A program made the translations under genes and the position numbers. A stretch of DNA of 64,000 nt from an uncultured Erysipelotrichaceae bacterium (lineage in GTDB: Bacteria; Bacillota_I; Bacilli_A; Erysipelotrichales; Erysipelotrichaceae), in assembly GCA_900315065.1 (NCBI GenBank), contig OMXQ01000001.1:16054-80053 (forward strand), in the 5' to 3' direction. Below the pieces are notes generated by a model. The model had not been told where the DNA came from. It was given only the letters and a program-made list of their open reading frames with translations, and searched no databases. Below, piece after piece: positions 29,130 through 38,119 of the stretch; positions within the stretch are counted from its first letter, which is position 1; the number at the start of each line of letters is the position of its first letter.

Positions 29130-29954
29130 ATGAGTGAAAGAAATTCAAAGGGCAAAACACCGGAAGATTACGGTTTTCATATGCCTGATAAAAACAATTT
29201 CAAAATTGATTTCAATGAAAGATCTTCTGTAAAGAAGGTGATCGGCGTTGTCTCTGGCAAGGGAGGCGTCGGCAAGTCTTTCGTTACCAGCATGCTTGCA
29301 TCTGAAATGGCGAGAAGAGGTCATCGTACAGCAGTTCTGGACGGTGATATTACCGGACCTTCCCAGGGCAAGGCATTCGGCATACATGAAAGAGCTACCG
29401 GCGACGGCCAGCTGATTTACCCGGCAATTACGAAGAAAGGCATCCAGGTCATGACGACAAACATGATTCTTGATACCGATGAAACGCCGGTGATCTGGAG
29501 AGGTCCGATGGTTGCCAATGTGCTGAAGCAGTTCTATCAGGAAGTTTACTGGAACGACGTTGATTATATGTTCGTTGATATGCCTCCGGGAACTTCTGAT
29601 GTTCCGCTGACTGCTTTCCAGTCTTTCAAGCTGGACGGCATTGTCATTGTTACTTCCCCGCAGGAACTGGTATCCATGGTTGTTGAAAAAGCCATCAACA
29701 TGGCAAATATGATGAATATCAGAGTACTGGGCTTAGTCGAAAATATGAGCTATGTCCAGTGCCCGAAGTGCGGCGAAAAGATTTATGTATTCGGCAAGTC
29801 CCATATTCAGGAAGTTGCTGAAAAGTATCATCTGCCGGTTATTGCAAGAGTGCCGCTGGATCCGCGTATTTCTGAAGCAAGTGATGCCGGTGCGGTTGAA
29901 GATCTTGAAGTAGAAGAAATCAAGCCGGCTGCAGATTTCATCGAAAGTCTCTGA
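29130..29954 (+). CDS. mrp: Mrp/NBP35-type iron-sulfur cluster carrier ATPase
   Basis: This 274-residue P-loop NTPase of the Mrp/ApbC family carries or assembles iron-sulfur clusters. The deviant Walker A VVSGKGGVGKSFV lies near residue 37. DGDITGPSQGKAFG, VDMPPGTSDVPLT and the C-terminal CPKCGEKI (CxxC, the presumed cluster site, near residue 210) are intact. The N-terminal DUF59-like domain of longer homologues is absent. GAGGTGA precedes the ATG. A two-component system follows with a 60-base gap. Confidence 0.92.
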   Translation: MSERNSKGKTPEDYGFHMPDKNNFKIDFNERSSVKKVIGVVSGKGGVGKSFVTSMLASEMARRGHRTAVLDGDITGPSQGKAFGIHERATGDGQLIYPAITKKGIQVMTTNMILDTDETPVIWRGPMVANVLKQFYQEVYWNDVDYMFVDMPPGTSDVPLTAFQSFKLDGIVIVTSPQELVSMVVEKAINMANMMNIRVLGLVENMSYVQCPKCGEKIYVFGKSHIQEVAEKYHLPVIARVPLDPRISEASDAGAVEDLEVEEIKPAADFIESL

Positions 29955-30014
29955 AAACATCACCTGGCGTTCACATTGCATTATTACCATGAGAAGCATA
30001 AGGAGAGAAAAGGT

Positions 30015-30701
30015 ATGACTAAGTTACTGATCGTAGATGATGAAGAAAAAATCCGTACGATGATCGCAAAGTATGCCGCCCATGAAGGGTTTGAAACCGA
30101 TCAGGCAGGCGACGGCATGGAGGCGGTTGAAAAGTGTGCGGCCAACAAGTATGATCTCGTCATTATGGATATTATGATGCCGAATCTGGACGGTTTCTCT
30201 GCTGTCAAAGAAATCAGGCAGACCCAGCCGGATCTTCCGTTTATCATGCTAAGCGCCTTGGGCGAAGAGTATGATAAAATTCACGGCTTTGATATCGGCG
30301 TCGATGATTATGTTGTCAAGCCTTTCTCCAGCAAAGAGCTGATGATGAGAGTTCACGCAATTCTCAAGCGTGTGCATCCTGCTTCGGCAGCCGGCAAAGA
30401 TCAGCTGAAAGTAGAAAACATGATCATTGACTACTCGGCAAGAACTGTCACGATTGACGGAAACAGAGTTACTTTGTCACCAAAGGAATATGAATTGCTG
30501 GCGTATCTGGCAAAGAATGCCGGCATTGCCTTAACGCGTGAGCAGCTGCTGCAGAATGTCTGGGGCTATGATTTCTTCGGTGATGACAGAACTCTGGATA
30601 CGCATATCAAGCTCCTCCGCAGGAATCTCGGCGATTATGCAAAATATATTGTGACGCTCAGAGGGGTAGGCTACCGCTTTGAAAAAGCAGATCAGTCTTA
30701 A
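30015..30701 (+). CDS. OmpR/PhoB-family response regulator
   Basis: This protein of about 229 residues starts MTKLLIVDDEEKIRT. The receiver domain has the acidic pair Asp8/Asp9, the phosphorylated Asp52 (VIMDIMMP), Ser80 and Lys102. The C-terminal winged helix has TLSPKEYELLAYLAKN and ends with YIVTLRGVGYRFEK, typical of OmpR/PhoB regulators. ATG 30015 follows AAGGAG; longer in-frame starts add only unlikely residues. The gene overlaps the kinase gene by 23 bases. The signal and target genes are unknown. Confidence 0.93.
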   Translation: MTKLLIVDDEEKIRTMIAKYAAHEGFETDQAGDGMEAVEKCAANKYDLVIMDIMMPNLDGFSAVKEIRQTQPDLPFIMLSALGEEYDKIHGFDIGVDDYVVKPFSSKELMMRVHAILKRVHPASAAGKDQLKVENMIIDYSARTVTIDGNRVTLSPKEYELLAYLAKNAGIALTREQLLQNVWGYDFFGDDRTLDTHIKLLRRNLGDYAKYIVTLRGVGYRFEKADQS

Positions 30702-32121
30702 GTGGAAGATCGGCAGATACCTGTTGGTATTTGCCGTTCTTGTTATAGCGGTCATCTTTGTCTTTCAGATTCTTCTGCTGGAGCCGATGTACGAGCAATC
30801 AAAGGCTGCCACAATTATGAATGTTTCTGATAATGTCATGGATGCTATAGAGAATGACTACGGCAATGATTACATCGGCAAGCTGGCCTTGCAGTCAGAT
30901 ACCTGTGTCATGACCTATATTGATTCTTCTTCCTCTCCGATTACAAGCAGGGTAATTGCCGGCAACGGCGGTTGTCTGTTCTACAGCATGTCAGCTGAGA
31001 ATATCAGTTCTTATGTCGATAAGGCTGCTGATAACGGAGGGGCTTATCTGACCAAAGTCGATCAGAGCCAGCTTGGCAGCAGGCACGGCTTCCAGATGCA
31101 GGATGATGTGATCACCAATATCGTTTATACAAAAATTGCTGAAAGTGGTGACATTAATTATGTTGTCATCGTCAGCGGTGTCATCACCCCATTGTCTGCG
31201 ACCATTCAGACTTTGTCTCATCAGCTGCTTTACATCGGCTTGTTTCTGACTGCTGCCATTTTCTTCCTGACATATATTCTTTACAAGCAGATTGCAAAGC
31301 CGCTTGCCAGGATCAACGAAGCGGCTAAGGAATTGTCAAGCGGCAGATACAATCCGGATCCGACTACGGATCGTTATAAGGAAGCCCAGGAGCTCAACCT
31401 GACTCTGACCAAAGCCGCTGATGAAATTCAGGCTGCGGATAAAGCAAAGCGGGATCTGATTGCCAATGTTTCGCATGATCTGAGAACGCCGCTGACCATG
31501 ATTTCCGGTTATGGCGAAATGATGCAGGATCTGCCGGAAGAAAAAACCGATGAAAATCTTCAGGTCATCATCGATGAATCCAGGCGTCTGAATCAGCTGG
31601 TCAACGATCTGCTGGATCTTTCCAAATTGCAGAGCAGCCAGATTGAGCTTCATAAAGAAGAAGTAGATCTGACAAGCCTGGTTGCCATGCAGATGCGCAA
31701 ATATGATGTTTATACAGTACAGGACGGCTTTACCATTGAGAAGGATCTGAAGGGGGAAGCAGTCATAGAAGCTGATCCGAAGCGGCTTGAACAGGTCTTC
31801 AATAACTTCATGACCAATGCCATCAACTATTCAGGTGAAAAGAAACACATCATCGTAAGAGAACTCCTTGATGACAAGACGGTCACGATTGAAGTTCAGG
31901 ACTTCGGCGAAGGCATACCGGAAGACAAACTGGACAAGGTATGGGACAGATACTACAAGATCGACAAGACCCATGTCAGAGTTTCCAATGGTTCCGGCAT
32001 CGGATTGGCATTGTGCAAGGAAATTCTTGATCTGCATGGTGTGCAATACGGTGTAAGGTCCAAAGTAGGGGAAGGCAGTACCTTCTGGTTCCGTTTCAAT
32101 CTTGTTTCGCAGAAAGCATAA
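30679..32121 (+). CDS. Membrane sensor histidine kinase
   Basis: This 480-residue partner of the preceding regulator has transmembrane segment 1 at about 13-34, an extracytoplasmic domain of about 150 residues, transmembrane segment 2 at about 185-203, and a HAMP linker. The HisKA H-box is ANVSHDLRTPLTM with His266. The catalytic domain has the N-box NNFMTNAINYS, the G1 box DFGEGIPEDKL and the G2 box GSGIGLALCKE. The start is TTG 30679, eight bases after GGGGTAGG and inside the regulator gene, so translation is coupled. A bidirectional terminator follows. Confidence 0.93.
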   Translation: MKKQISLKWKIGRYLLVFAVLVIAVIFVFQILLLEPMYEQSKAATIMNVSDNVMDAIENDYGNDYIGKLALQSDTCVMTYIDSSSSPITSRVIAGNGGCLFYSMSAENISSYVDKAADNGGAYLTKVDQSQLGSRHGFQMQDDVITNIVYTKIAESGDINYVVIVSGVITPLSATIQTLSHQLLYIGLFLTAAIFFLTYILYKQIAKPLARINEAAKELSSGRYNPDPTTDRYKEAQELNLTLTKAADEIQAADKAKRDLIANVSHDLRTPLTMISGYGEMMQDLPEEKTDENLQVIIDESRRLNQLVNDLLDLSKLQSSQIELHKEEVDLTSLVAMQMRKYDVYTVQDGFTIEKDLKGEAVIEADPKRLEQVFNNFMTNAINYSGEKKHIIVRELLDDKTVTIEVQDFGEGIPEDKLDKVWDRYYKIDKTHVRVSNGSGIGLALCKEILDLHGVQYGVRSKVGEGSTFWFRFNLVSQKA

Positions 32122-32142
32122 TGATTCAATCAGATAAAAAGG

Positions 32143-32176
32143 GCAGAGAGCAGATGATTCAGACTCTCTGCTTTTT
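32143..32176. terminator. Bidirectional terminator between the kinase and YdcF-like genes
   Basis: Stem GCAGAGAG / CTCTCTGC with a 13-base loop. TTTTT follows on the plus strand and CCTTTTT on the minus strand, so it serves both convergent genes. Confidence 0.88.
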
Positions 32177-32193
32177 CCTGCAGCGGTTTGGAA

Positions 32194-33273
32194 TCAATGA
32201 TTCATTTCACTCAGCAGCAGGACAATAAAAGGCAAAAGCAGAAGCAGATACCCTGCCGCAAAGAACACCAGATTTTTTCTTTCCTTCATGGTTGCAGTAA
32301 ATTCCCGGATCATTGCGGAAGGATAATAATAGGCTGCAGTTCTGGCCCCGCATCCCTGGCAGTTCATGCCGAGTTTCTTTGCATAGCTCAAAGCCCGGTA
32401 GACATGAAAGTCGCTGGTAATCAGGCAGATTTTTTCTTTTCTTTGTTTTCCTGCTGAAGATCCGGTTCTTTGGACAATGAGTTTTTTTGAATTGCGCAGA
32501 TTTTCCATGGTAGTAGTACTTTGATCTTCCATGAGAATATGGTTTTCCTCAACGCCGTGAGCGACCAGGTAGTTTTTTATTGACAGACTTTCTGAGATGA
32601 TTTCATCTTTTCCCTGACCGCCGGAAGGAATGATAATGGGTTTGTTTTTCTGTTTGTCATACAGGCTGATTGCTTTTTCAATTCTTCCTGCTAACAGCGG
32701 GGTAGGAGTACCGTCCTTGCGCAATCCGCAGCCAAGAATGATCAGATAGTCAAATTCCTTTCCGGAAGGAAGAATCTGCAGAAAAAGAGAATAGAGCAGA
32801 AATGAGAGAAACAGAAGGGAACCATAGAAAACACTGATGCAGACAAAGGCAAAGACAACGTTAACAGGCAGAAAAGAAGTCAATACCGGCTGCGTATCTT
32901 CTGCATAAGGAAGAAAGATGAAGAGAAAGCCGGAAACTTCACCAGCAGCAATCACAATACCAAGCAGCAGAGATAGCAGATTTGCAAAATGCCTGCCTTC
33001 TTTTCTGATCATGACATAGCCGTTATGAATCAGAAATAAAGGAACACACAGCAGAAGCAGAAAAATCAGAATGACAAATACAAGCATGGCGCTTTCATAC
33101 AGGGGGCCCATGAAAGAAGCAACCACAGGAAGGGTAGAAAAAGCAGCCAGCAGAAAGAGAAAAGCATTGAATAATCGTCTTTTGTCAATTTTCATGTTGA
33201 TCAGAAGAAGAACCCAGAAAAACAGGGCTGAAGGCAGGCTGGCGGAAAGATGTGTTGTAATCTGATTTAGCAT
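32194..33273 (-). CDS. YdcF/ElyC-like membrane protein (DUF218)
   Basis: This 359-residue protein has about four hydrophobic segments in the first 170 residues and one at the C-terminus (about 335-355). Between them lies a soluble DUF218 domain. Landmarks are YLIILGCGLRKDGTPTPLL, AGRIEKAISLY, IIPSGGQGKDEIISES and CLITSDFHVYRALSYAKKLG. YdcF/SanA/ElyC relatives affect envelope integrity, and the enzymatic role is unclear. GAGG lies five bases before the ATG. It is monocistronic and leftward. Confidence 0.85.
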   Translation of the reverse strand: MLNQITTHLSASLPSALFFWVLLLINMKIDKRRLFNAFLFLLAAFSTLPVVASFMGPLYESAMLVFVILIFLLLLCVPLFLIHNGYVMIRKEGRHFANLLSLLLGIVIAAGEVSGFLFIFLPYAEDTQPVLTSFLPVNVVFAFVCISVFYGSLLFLSFLLYSLFLQILPSGKEFDYLIILGCGLRKDGTPTPLLAGRIEKAISLYDKQKNKPIIIPSGGQGKDEIISESLSIKNYLVAHGVEENHILMEDQSTTTMENLRNSKKLIVQRTGSSAGKQRKEKICLITSDFHVYRALSYAKKLGMNCQGCGARTAAYYYPSAMIREFTATMKERKNLVFFAAGYLLLLLPFIVLLLSEMNH

Positions 33274-33373
33274 ATTTACCTCATAAATATTTCTGCATAT
33301 ATTGTAATCAATAGCTTTTGAAATACGAACAGAAATGAAGATCTCAGGAACATTTTATGAAACTGAGCATGAA

Positions 33374-33401
33374 TTGAATTCGTATAAATATTTGCTAGAA
33401 T
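33374..33401 (+). promoter_or_regulatory. Rubrerythrin promoter
   Basis: TTGAAT (33374-33379), 16 bases, then TAGAAT (33396-33401) preceded by TGC (extended -10). It lies about 30 bases before the ATG. Confidence 0.7.
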
Positions 33402-33430
33402 AAAAATATCAATGAGGAGGAATACTAATA

Positions 33431-33973
33431 ATGAAAGATTTAACTGGATCCAAAACTCTCAAAAATCTGGAAACTGCTTTTGCCGGCGAATCCGAAGCCA
33501 GAAACAAGTATGATTACTGGGCAAGCAAGGCCAAGAAGGACGGCTTCGAACAGATCGCTGCTATCTTCCAGGAAACAGCACTGAACGAGAAAGAACACGC
33601 AAAGATGTGGTTCAAGTATCTGCAGGGCGGTGCCATCAAGGATACGGCTGAAAACCTTGAAATGGCTGCAGCAGGTGAACATTATGAATGGACCGAAATG
33701 TACAAGACATTTGGAGATGAAGCTGAAGCAGAAGGATATCTGGAAATCGCTGCCAAGTTCAGAGGCGTTGCTGCAATTGAAAAGACACATGAAGAACGCT
33801 ACAAGGCTTTATTGACAAACGTCAAGGATGAAGCTGTCTTTGCCCGTCCGGATGAACAGGTATGGCAGTGCCGCAACTGCGGTTATACAGTTGTTGCCAA
33901 GGAAGCACCGAAGGTCTGCCCGGTTTGTGCTCATCCTCAGGCTTATTTCGAAATCAAGAAAGTCAACTATTGA
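33431..33973 (+). CDS. rbr: Rubrerythrin
   Basis: This 180-residue non-haem iron peroxidase protects anaerobes from hydrogen peroxide. The ferritin-like diiron domain provides glutamates in [31 protein letters not shown] and [10 protein letters not shown]. The C-terminal rubredoxin domain has CRNCGYTV and CPVCAHPQ for the iron site. The strong promoter, AGGAGG and biased codons suggest high expression. The gene points to an anaerobic or microaerophilic lifestyle. It stands alone between terminators. I see no clear PerR box. Confidence 0.96.
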   Translation: MKDLTGSKTLKNLETAFAGESEARNKYDYWASKAKKDGFEQIAAIFQETALNEKEHAKMWFKYLQGGAIKDTAENLEMAAAGEHYEWTEMYKTFGDEAEAEGYLEIAAKFRGVAAIEKTHEERYKALLTNVKDEAVFARPDEQVWQCRNCGYTVVAKEAPKVCPVCAHPQAYFEIKKVNY

Positions 33974-33994
33974 TTTACGGATTCTCATGAAAGA

Positions 33995-34029
33995 AAAGAT
34001 CTCCCGGTTATATTCCAGGAGATCTTTTT
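33995..34029. terminator. Bidirectional terminator between rubrerythrin and the DEAD helicase
   Basis: A perfect 10-base stem AAAGATCTCC / GGAGATCTTT, with T-runs on both strands. Confidence 0.92.
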
Positions 34030-34035
34030 GGTTTG

Positions 34036-35115
34036 TCATGATTGAAAATGCTTCTTTATATCAGAAAGATATTTTCTCTGCTGCGGGGTGACATACAGGA
34101 TGGCTGTACCTGTATGCTTTGCCCGGGAGGTTCTGCCGAAACGATGAATCAGGGAATCCATGGTATCGGGAAGATCATAGGAAATGACTTTTCCAACCGA
34201 AGGAATATCGATTCCTCTTGCGGCAACATCGGTTGCACAAAGGATCTGCAGTTCATGTTCGCGGAAGCGTTTCATGATCCATTTTCTTTCTTTCGGATCC
34301 ATTTCAGAATGAATACCATCGATGTCAAAGCCTTTCTGTTTCAATAAATCTGTCAGAAATATGACTGTTTTTCTGGTGTTGGCAAAAAGAATAACCTGTG
34401 TTTCCGATTTCTTCAGATCTTTGATAACCTGATCAATCTTTCCATGTTCATCGACATTGATATAGCGGTATTCCGTATGCTGGGGAAGAACTGTTTCTGC
34501 TTTCACTTCTGCCGTGTTCGGATCCTTCAGCAATTCTTCTGCAAAGTTTCTGATATCTTCTTCATATGTGGCAGAAAACAACATGGTCTGATGCTCAGGC
34601 AGGAAGGCAAGATCATCGAGCACATCCTGACGGAAACCCATTTTCAATATCTCGTCTGCTTCATCGAGTACAACCATATCGATCATCTTCGGCTTGAGCG
34701 TGTGCCTGCGTAAATGATCATGAATGCGGGCAGGGGTGCCGATGATAATATCTGCACCTTTGGAAAAAGAGCGGATCTGTTTCTGCATATCGACGCCGCC
34801 GGTCAGAATGGCAGTGCGGATGCCTTCTCTTTCGGCCAGCATTTTTCTGGTGACATCCCCGATCTGCAGACAAAGTTCCCGGGTCGGTGCAAAGATGATC
34901 GCACGCGGGAAGTGTTTTCCTTTTCCCTGTACTTCTATTCTTTCCAATATTGGAATCAGATAGGCAAGGGTCTTGCCGGAGCCGGTTGGTGCTTTGGCAA
35001 AGATATCTTTTCCCTGTATAGCTGGCGGGATTGCCTGTTTCTGGATATCTGTAAATTCTGTGATTCCGTTTTTCTGCAGGGCTTGTGCAGTTTCATCTCT
35101 TAATTCTTCAAACAT
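34036..35115 (-). CDS. DEAD-box ATP-dependent RNA helicase
   Basis: This compact RNA helicase of about 359 residues starts MFEELRDETAQALQKNG. The Q-motif is TDIQKQAIP, motif I APTGSGKT, motif II VVLDEADE, motif III FSAT, and motif VI HRFGRTSRAKHTG. There is no C-terminal extension such as the RNA-binding domain of DbpA/CshA, so it is close to a minimal core. The open frame extends 96 codons upstream, but that stretch is antisense to the TSCPD gene and has no family similarity, so I start at the ATG at 35115. The ribosome site is weak (AAGG ten bases upstream). The role is likely in rRNA or mRNA remodelling. Confidence 0.92.
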   Translation of the reverse strand: MFEELRDETAQALQKNGITEFTDIQKQAIPPAIQGKDIFAKAPTGSGKTLAYLIPILERIEVQGKGKHFPRAIIFAPTRELCLQIGDVTRKMLAEREGIRTAILTGGVDMQKQIRSFSKGADIIIGTPARIHDHLRRHTLKPKMIDMVVLDEADEILKMGFRQDVLDDLAFLPEHQTMLFSATYEEDIRNFAEELLKDPNTAEVKAETVLPQHTEYRYINVDEHGKIDQVIKDLKKSETQVILFANTRKTVIFLTDLLKQKGFDIDGIHSEMDPKERKWIMKRFREHELQILCATDVAARGIDIPSVGKVISYDLPDTMDSLIHRFGRTSRAKHTGTAILYVTPQQRKYLSDIKKHFQS

Positions 35116-35206
35116 AACATGTGAAACCTTAGCATTCTTTGTCTTTTTATGCAATATTTGAGGGAAATAAGGTAAAATACAAGAAATAAAAAAGGAGAAT
35201 ACGATT

Positions 35207-35464
35207 ATGTCAGAACATTTTGAATACAAACCGCAGGGCGTATGCTCACAGAAGATCATCTTTGAACTGGAAGACGGTGTTGTGGATTCCATGAAGGTTG
35301 TCGGCGGCTGCCCGGGCAATCTGCAGGGAATTTCTGCATTGGTGAAGGGAAGAAAGATCGAGGATGTCATTTCTGCACTGGAAGGCATCCGCTGCGGCGT
35401 CAAGCAGACCTCCTGCCCGGACCAGATTGCAAAAGCACTGAAGGACTACCAGTCCCAGCATTGA
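35207..35464 (+). CDS. TSCPD-domain protein (TIGR03905-like)
   Basis: This is an 85-residue protein made only of a TSCPD domain, with VCSQKIIFELEDGVVDSM, VVGGCPGNLQGISALVKG and the namesake QTSCPDQIAKAL near the C-terminus. Four cysteines could bind metal. The domain also occurs at the end of some ribonucleotide reductases, but the role of the free-standing form is not known. AAAGGAG precedes the ATG, and TAAAAT at 35173 is a possible -10. It is followed closely by an unknown gene and lspA. Confidence 0.85.
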   Translation: MSEHFEYKPQGVCSQKIIFELEDGVVDSMKVVGGCPGNLQGISALVKGRKIEDVISALEGIRCGVKQTSCPDQIAKALKDYQSQH

Positions 35465-35479
35465 TTGCAGGAGTATTGC

Positions 35480-35986
35480 ATGCCTGTCATTGAAAAAAAT
35501 ACAAAGATCAGTGCAGAAGAGGATGGTATCTGGCTGGACTACCGGAAAAATACCTGGCTGTTTCTGATCAGGGATAAAGTCTGGCAGAAAGAAGAAGTTC
35601 AGCGCACGGAAAAAAGTGCAGTGAAGATTTCATTTATTCAGAAAGGCATTTCTGATGCTTTTCTGCTGGAAATTTATGATTGTCTGGAGCCAAGTGATAT
35701 TCCTTTCTGCATCAAGGATGCTGACCAGGAAGTGCTGGATTCCCTGAAAACAAAAGATACATACACTTTTGAAATTGTGCTTGTTTCCGAAGACAATGTG
35801 GTCAGAGGCATCAGACAAGGCACTTTTTCTGCAAAAAACAGTGCTTTGTTAAAGGAAAAGCTGACCGGAAGACTCAGCCAGGATTTTACCAGTGAAGATG
35901 CCGATCATTCCTATGCAAAGCTGGAACAGAAATACGAACCATATGAATTGGAACAATTTGCCGTATTCTCTGAAGAAGCAGGATAA
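35480..35986 (+). CDS. Hypothetical protein between the TSCPD gene and lspA
   Basis: I do not recognise this 168-residue protein. It looks soluble and acidic, with no signal peptide or membrane segment. An N-terminal beta-rich part contains GIWLDYRKNTWLFLIRD, and the C-terminal half is charged and probably helical. ATG 35480 has GGAG eight bases upstream and fits better than a TTG at 35465. It lies 15 bases after the TSCPD gene and 12 bases before lspA, so all three are probably co-transcribed, but this does not reveal a function. Confidence 0.75.
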   Translation: MPVIEKNTKISAEEDGIWLDYRKNTWLFLIRDKVWQKEEVQRTEKSAVKISFIQKGISDAFLLEIYDCLEPSDIPFCIKDADQEVLDSLKTKDTYTFEIVLVSEDNVVRGIRQGTFSAKNSALLKEKLTGRLSQDFTSEDADHSYAKLEQKYEPYELEQFAVFSEEAG

Positions 35987-35998
35987 GGAGGAGAAAAA

Positions 35999-36442
35999 TT
36001 GAGCGAAATCATTATTATTTCTTTTGTCCTGGTCATTGACCAGCTGTCAAAATATCTGGTGGCAGAAATGGGAAACATCAACCTGAGCATCATTCCTCAT
36101 TTCTTTTATATTACCTATGCTGAAAATACCGGTATGGCATGGTCATTGCTGGAAGGACAGAAAGTTTTCTTCTGCCTGGCAGCAGCGGCTGCCATCGGGG
36201 TCATGCTGTATTATCTTGTCACAAAGAATCCTTCCCGTCTCATCAGGGTTTCGCTGGCTTTGATGATTGCCGGAGCTGCCGGCAATCTGATTGACCGGCT
36301 GGTGCTGGGTTATGTGCGGGATTTTCTGAATTTCTATATTTTCGGATATGATTTCCCGATTTTCAATGTTGCTGATTCTGCTCTATGCATCGGTGTAGCT
36401 TTGTTAATTCTCGATTCCTTCCTGGAGAAAAATGATGGCTGA
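35999..36442 (+). CDS. lspA: Lipoprotein signal peptidase (signal peptidase II)
   Basis: This 147-residue aspartic protease of the membrane cleaves prolipoproteins, including presumably the lipoproteins at 1750 and 56310. It has four hydrophobic segments. Family boxes are IDQLSKYLV, TYAENTGMAWS, AAGNLIDRLVLGYVRDF (Asp108) and FNVADS (Asp126), the two catalytic aspartates. The start is TTG 35999, well placed after AAGGAGGAG. The 3' end overlaps rluD, and lspA-rluD is a conserved Firmicutes pair. Confidence 0.95.
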   Translation: MSEIIIISFVLVIDQLSKYLVAEMGNINLSIIPHFFYITYAENTGMAWSLLEGQKVFFCLAAAAAIGVMLYYLVTKNPSRLIRVSLALMIAGAAGNLIDRLVLGYVRDFLNFYIFGYDFPIFNVADSALCIGVALLILDSFLEKNDG

Positions 36443-37349
36443 ACAGAAATGGATCGCTGAAGAAGGAAGTGAGGGCAGACTCGACAAGTACCTGAGTGAG
36501 AATGCGGATCTTTCCCGGACCCGGGTGCAGCAATTGGCAAAAGAGGGAAAAATCTTCGTCAACGGCAAAGCAGCCAAGAGTTCTCTCAAAGTCAGAGCAG
36601 GAGATGAAATTGTCTGTGATGTCCCGGAAGATCAGCCGCTTGATATAAAGCCTGAAAATATTCCGCTGGATATTCTGTATGAAGATGAAGATATCATCGT
36701 CATCAACAAGCCGAAGGGAATGGTCGTTCATCCTGCCCCCGGCAATTATTCCGGAACATTGGTCAATGCTCTGCTGTATCATTGCAGGGACTTATCCGGG
36801 ATCAACGGCGTGATCAGACCTGGCATTGTTCATAGAATTGATAAAGACACGACCGGGTGTATTGTCTGCTGCAAAAATGATAAAGCCCATAAGGCGATCG
36901 CAAAACAGCTGGAAGACAAGACATGCCATAGGGAATACCTGGCAGTAGTCAACGGCGTCATACAAAGCGATGCCGGCAAAGTAGATGCCCCGATCGGAAG
37001 AGATCCGCGCGACAGACAGCGCATGACAGTCACTGACAAGAACAGCCGGGATGCCATCACGCACTTTGTTGTCAAAGAAAGATTCAGGGATGCAACTCTG
37101 ATTGACTGCAGGCTGGAAACCGGCAGGACTCACCAGATCAGAGTTCATATGAAATACATGAAGCATCCGGTGATGGGAGATACAAAATACGGAGGAACCT
37201 GCCGCTATATGGATACCCAGGGTCAGGTTCTGCATGCGTACAGATTGACACTGGTGCATCCTTCTACTGGTAAGGAAATGACTTTTGAAGCACCGCTGCC
37301 GCAGTATTTCCGTGATCTGCTTGAAATTCTGCGCAGGGAGAATGCATGA
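36435..37349 (+). CDS. rluD: RluD-family 23S rRNA pseudouridine synthase
   Basis: This protein of about 304 residues has an N-terminal S4 RNA-binding domain (GRLDKYLSEN, SRTRVQQLAKEGKIFVNG) and an RsuA/RluA catalytic domain with VHRIDKDTTGCIV (catalytic Asp136), TGRTHQIRVH-type sequence ETGRTHQIRVHMKYMKHP, and GDTKYGG. It likely modifies 23S rRNA helix 69 or nearby; the exact uridines are not predictable. ATG 36435 is seven bases after GGAG; ATG 36432 is also possible. It overlaps lspA at the 5' end and the rhomboid gene by 4 bases at the 3' end. Confidence 0.93.
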   Translation: MAEQKWIAEEGSEGRLDKYLSENADLSRTRVQQLAKEGKIFVNGKAAKSSLKVRAGDEIVCDVPEDQPLDIKPENIPLDILYEDEDIIVINKPKGMVVHPAPGNYSGTLVNALLYHCRDLSGINGVIRPGIVHRIDKDTTGCIVCCKNDKAHKAIAKQLEDKTCHREYLAVVNGVIQSDAGKVDAPIGRDPRDRQRMTVTDKNSRDAITHFVVKERFRDATLIDCRLETGRTHQIRVHMKYMKHPVMGDTKYGGTCRYMDTQGQVLHAYRLTLVHPSTGKEMTFEAPLPQYFRDLLEILRRENA

Positions 37350-38119
37350 AAAGAGTAGATGCACCCGTCACAATCATTGTTCTCTCCCTCTGCGTACTTG
37401 TCTATTGCCTGATGTTTCTGAGCGGACACACGGATTCTGAGGGCATGATCCTATTCGGAGCTTATTACAAGCCGTTTATTATTACCGGTGACTGGTGGCG
37501 TTTTGTGACGTGCGGGTTTGTGCATGCAAATATCCTGCATCTTGCCATGAACATGGTGTCCCTGTATTCGCTGGGCACGTTATCTGAAAAGCTGTATGGT
37601 TCAAAGAACTACGCAGTGATTCTCTTTGGCTCCATTGCCTGCGGGTCTGCTTTTGTTTATGCAGGGCAGGGAAATGTCCTGATGGTCGGCTTGTCGGCCG
37701 GATTGTATGGGCTGATGACATATTATATTGTGCTACTGATTCATAGAGGTGCCTGGAAGGTGCCGGCTGGCCGGAATGCAATTATGCGCATGGTGTCGAT
37801 CAATCTGCTGATCAATCTGGTGCCTGGGGTTTCCTGGGTTGCTCATCTGGGCGGGGCTGCCGGCGGTTTTCTGCTTGGCAATCTGCTGCTGAATAAGGAT
37901 AAACGTGATCTTCCGGTTACGATTGTACTGGTCGTTTCATTGGTCTTTCTCTGCGTGCATAATTCTATGATCAAAGACAATGAAATGTATCTGAAGAGTG
38001 ATTACGATGTTCTGAAAACAATGGAAAAATATATACCTGCCTATGCTGAAAGAAAAGCGCAGAAACTGGATGCGCTGTATGGCACAGGCAATATACTGGA
38101 GGAGGCTTTGCATGGATAA
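37346..38119 (+). CDS. Rhomboid family intramembrane serine protease
   Basis: This 257-residue membrane protein has about six transmembrane segments. Rhomboid landmarks are the WWRFVTCGFVHANILHLAMN loop with its histidine/asparagine, the catalytic serine in VGLSAGLYG (Ser117) and the catalytic histidine in WVAHLGGAAGG (His167), so it should be an active protease. A soluble C-terminal tail of about 50 residues follows. Substrates are unknown. Start and stop overlap rluD (ATGA) and the deaminase gene (8 bases), indicating one operon from lspA onward. Confidence 0.92.
   Translation: MKRVDAPVTIIVLSLCVLVYCLMFLSGHTDSEGMILFGAYYKPFIITGDWWRFVTCGFVHANILHLAMNMVSLYSLGTLSEKLYGSKNYAVILFGSIACGSAFVYAGQGNVLMVGLSAGLYGLMTYYIVLLIHRGAWKVPAGRNAIMRMVSINLLINLVPGVSWVAHLGGAAGGFLLGNLLLNKDKRDLPVTIVLVVSLVFLCVHNSMIKDNEMYLKSDYDVLKTMEKYIPAYAERKAQKLDALYGTGNILEEALHG

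Noticed and set aside
33301..33330. A possible PerR-type box upstream of rubrerythrin (ATTGTAATCAAT).
   Set aside because: Only four bases per arm match, well short of the TTATAATnATTATAA consensus.
35116..35403. A 96-residue N-terminal extension of the DEAD-box helicase.
   Set aside because: This part of the open frame is antisense to the TSCPD gene and its promoter region and has no similarity to helicase N-termini. The family start MFEELRDE lies at 35115.
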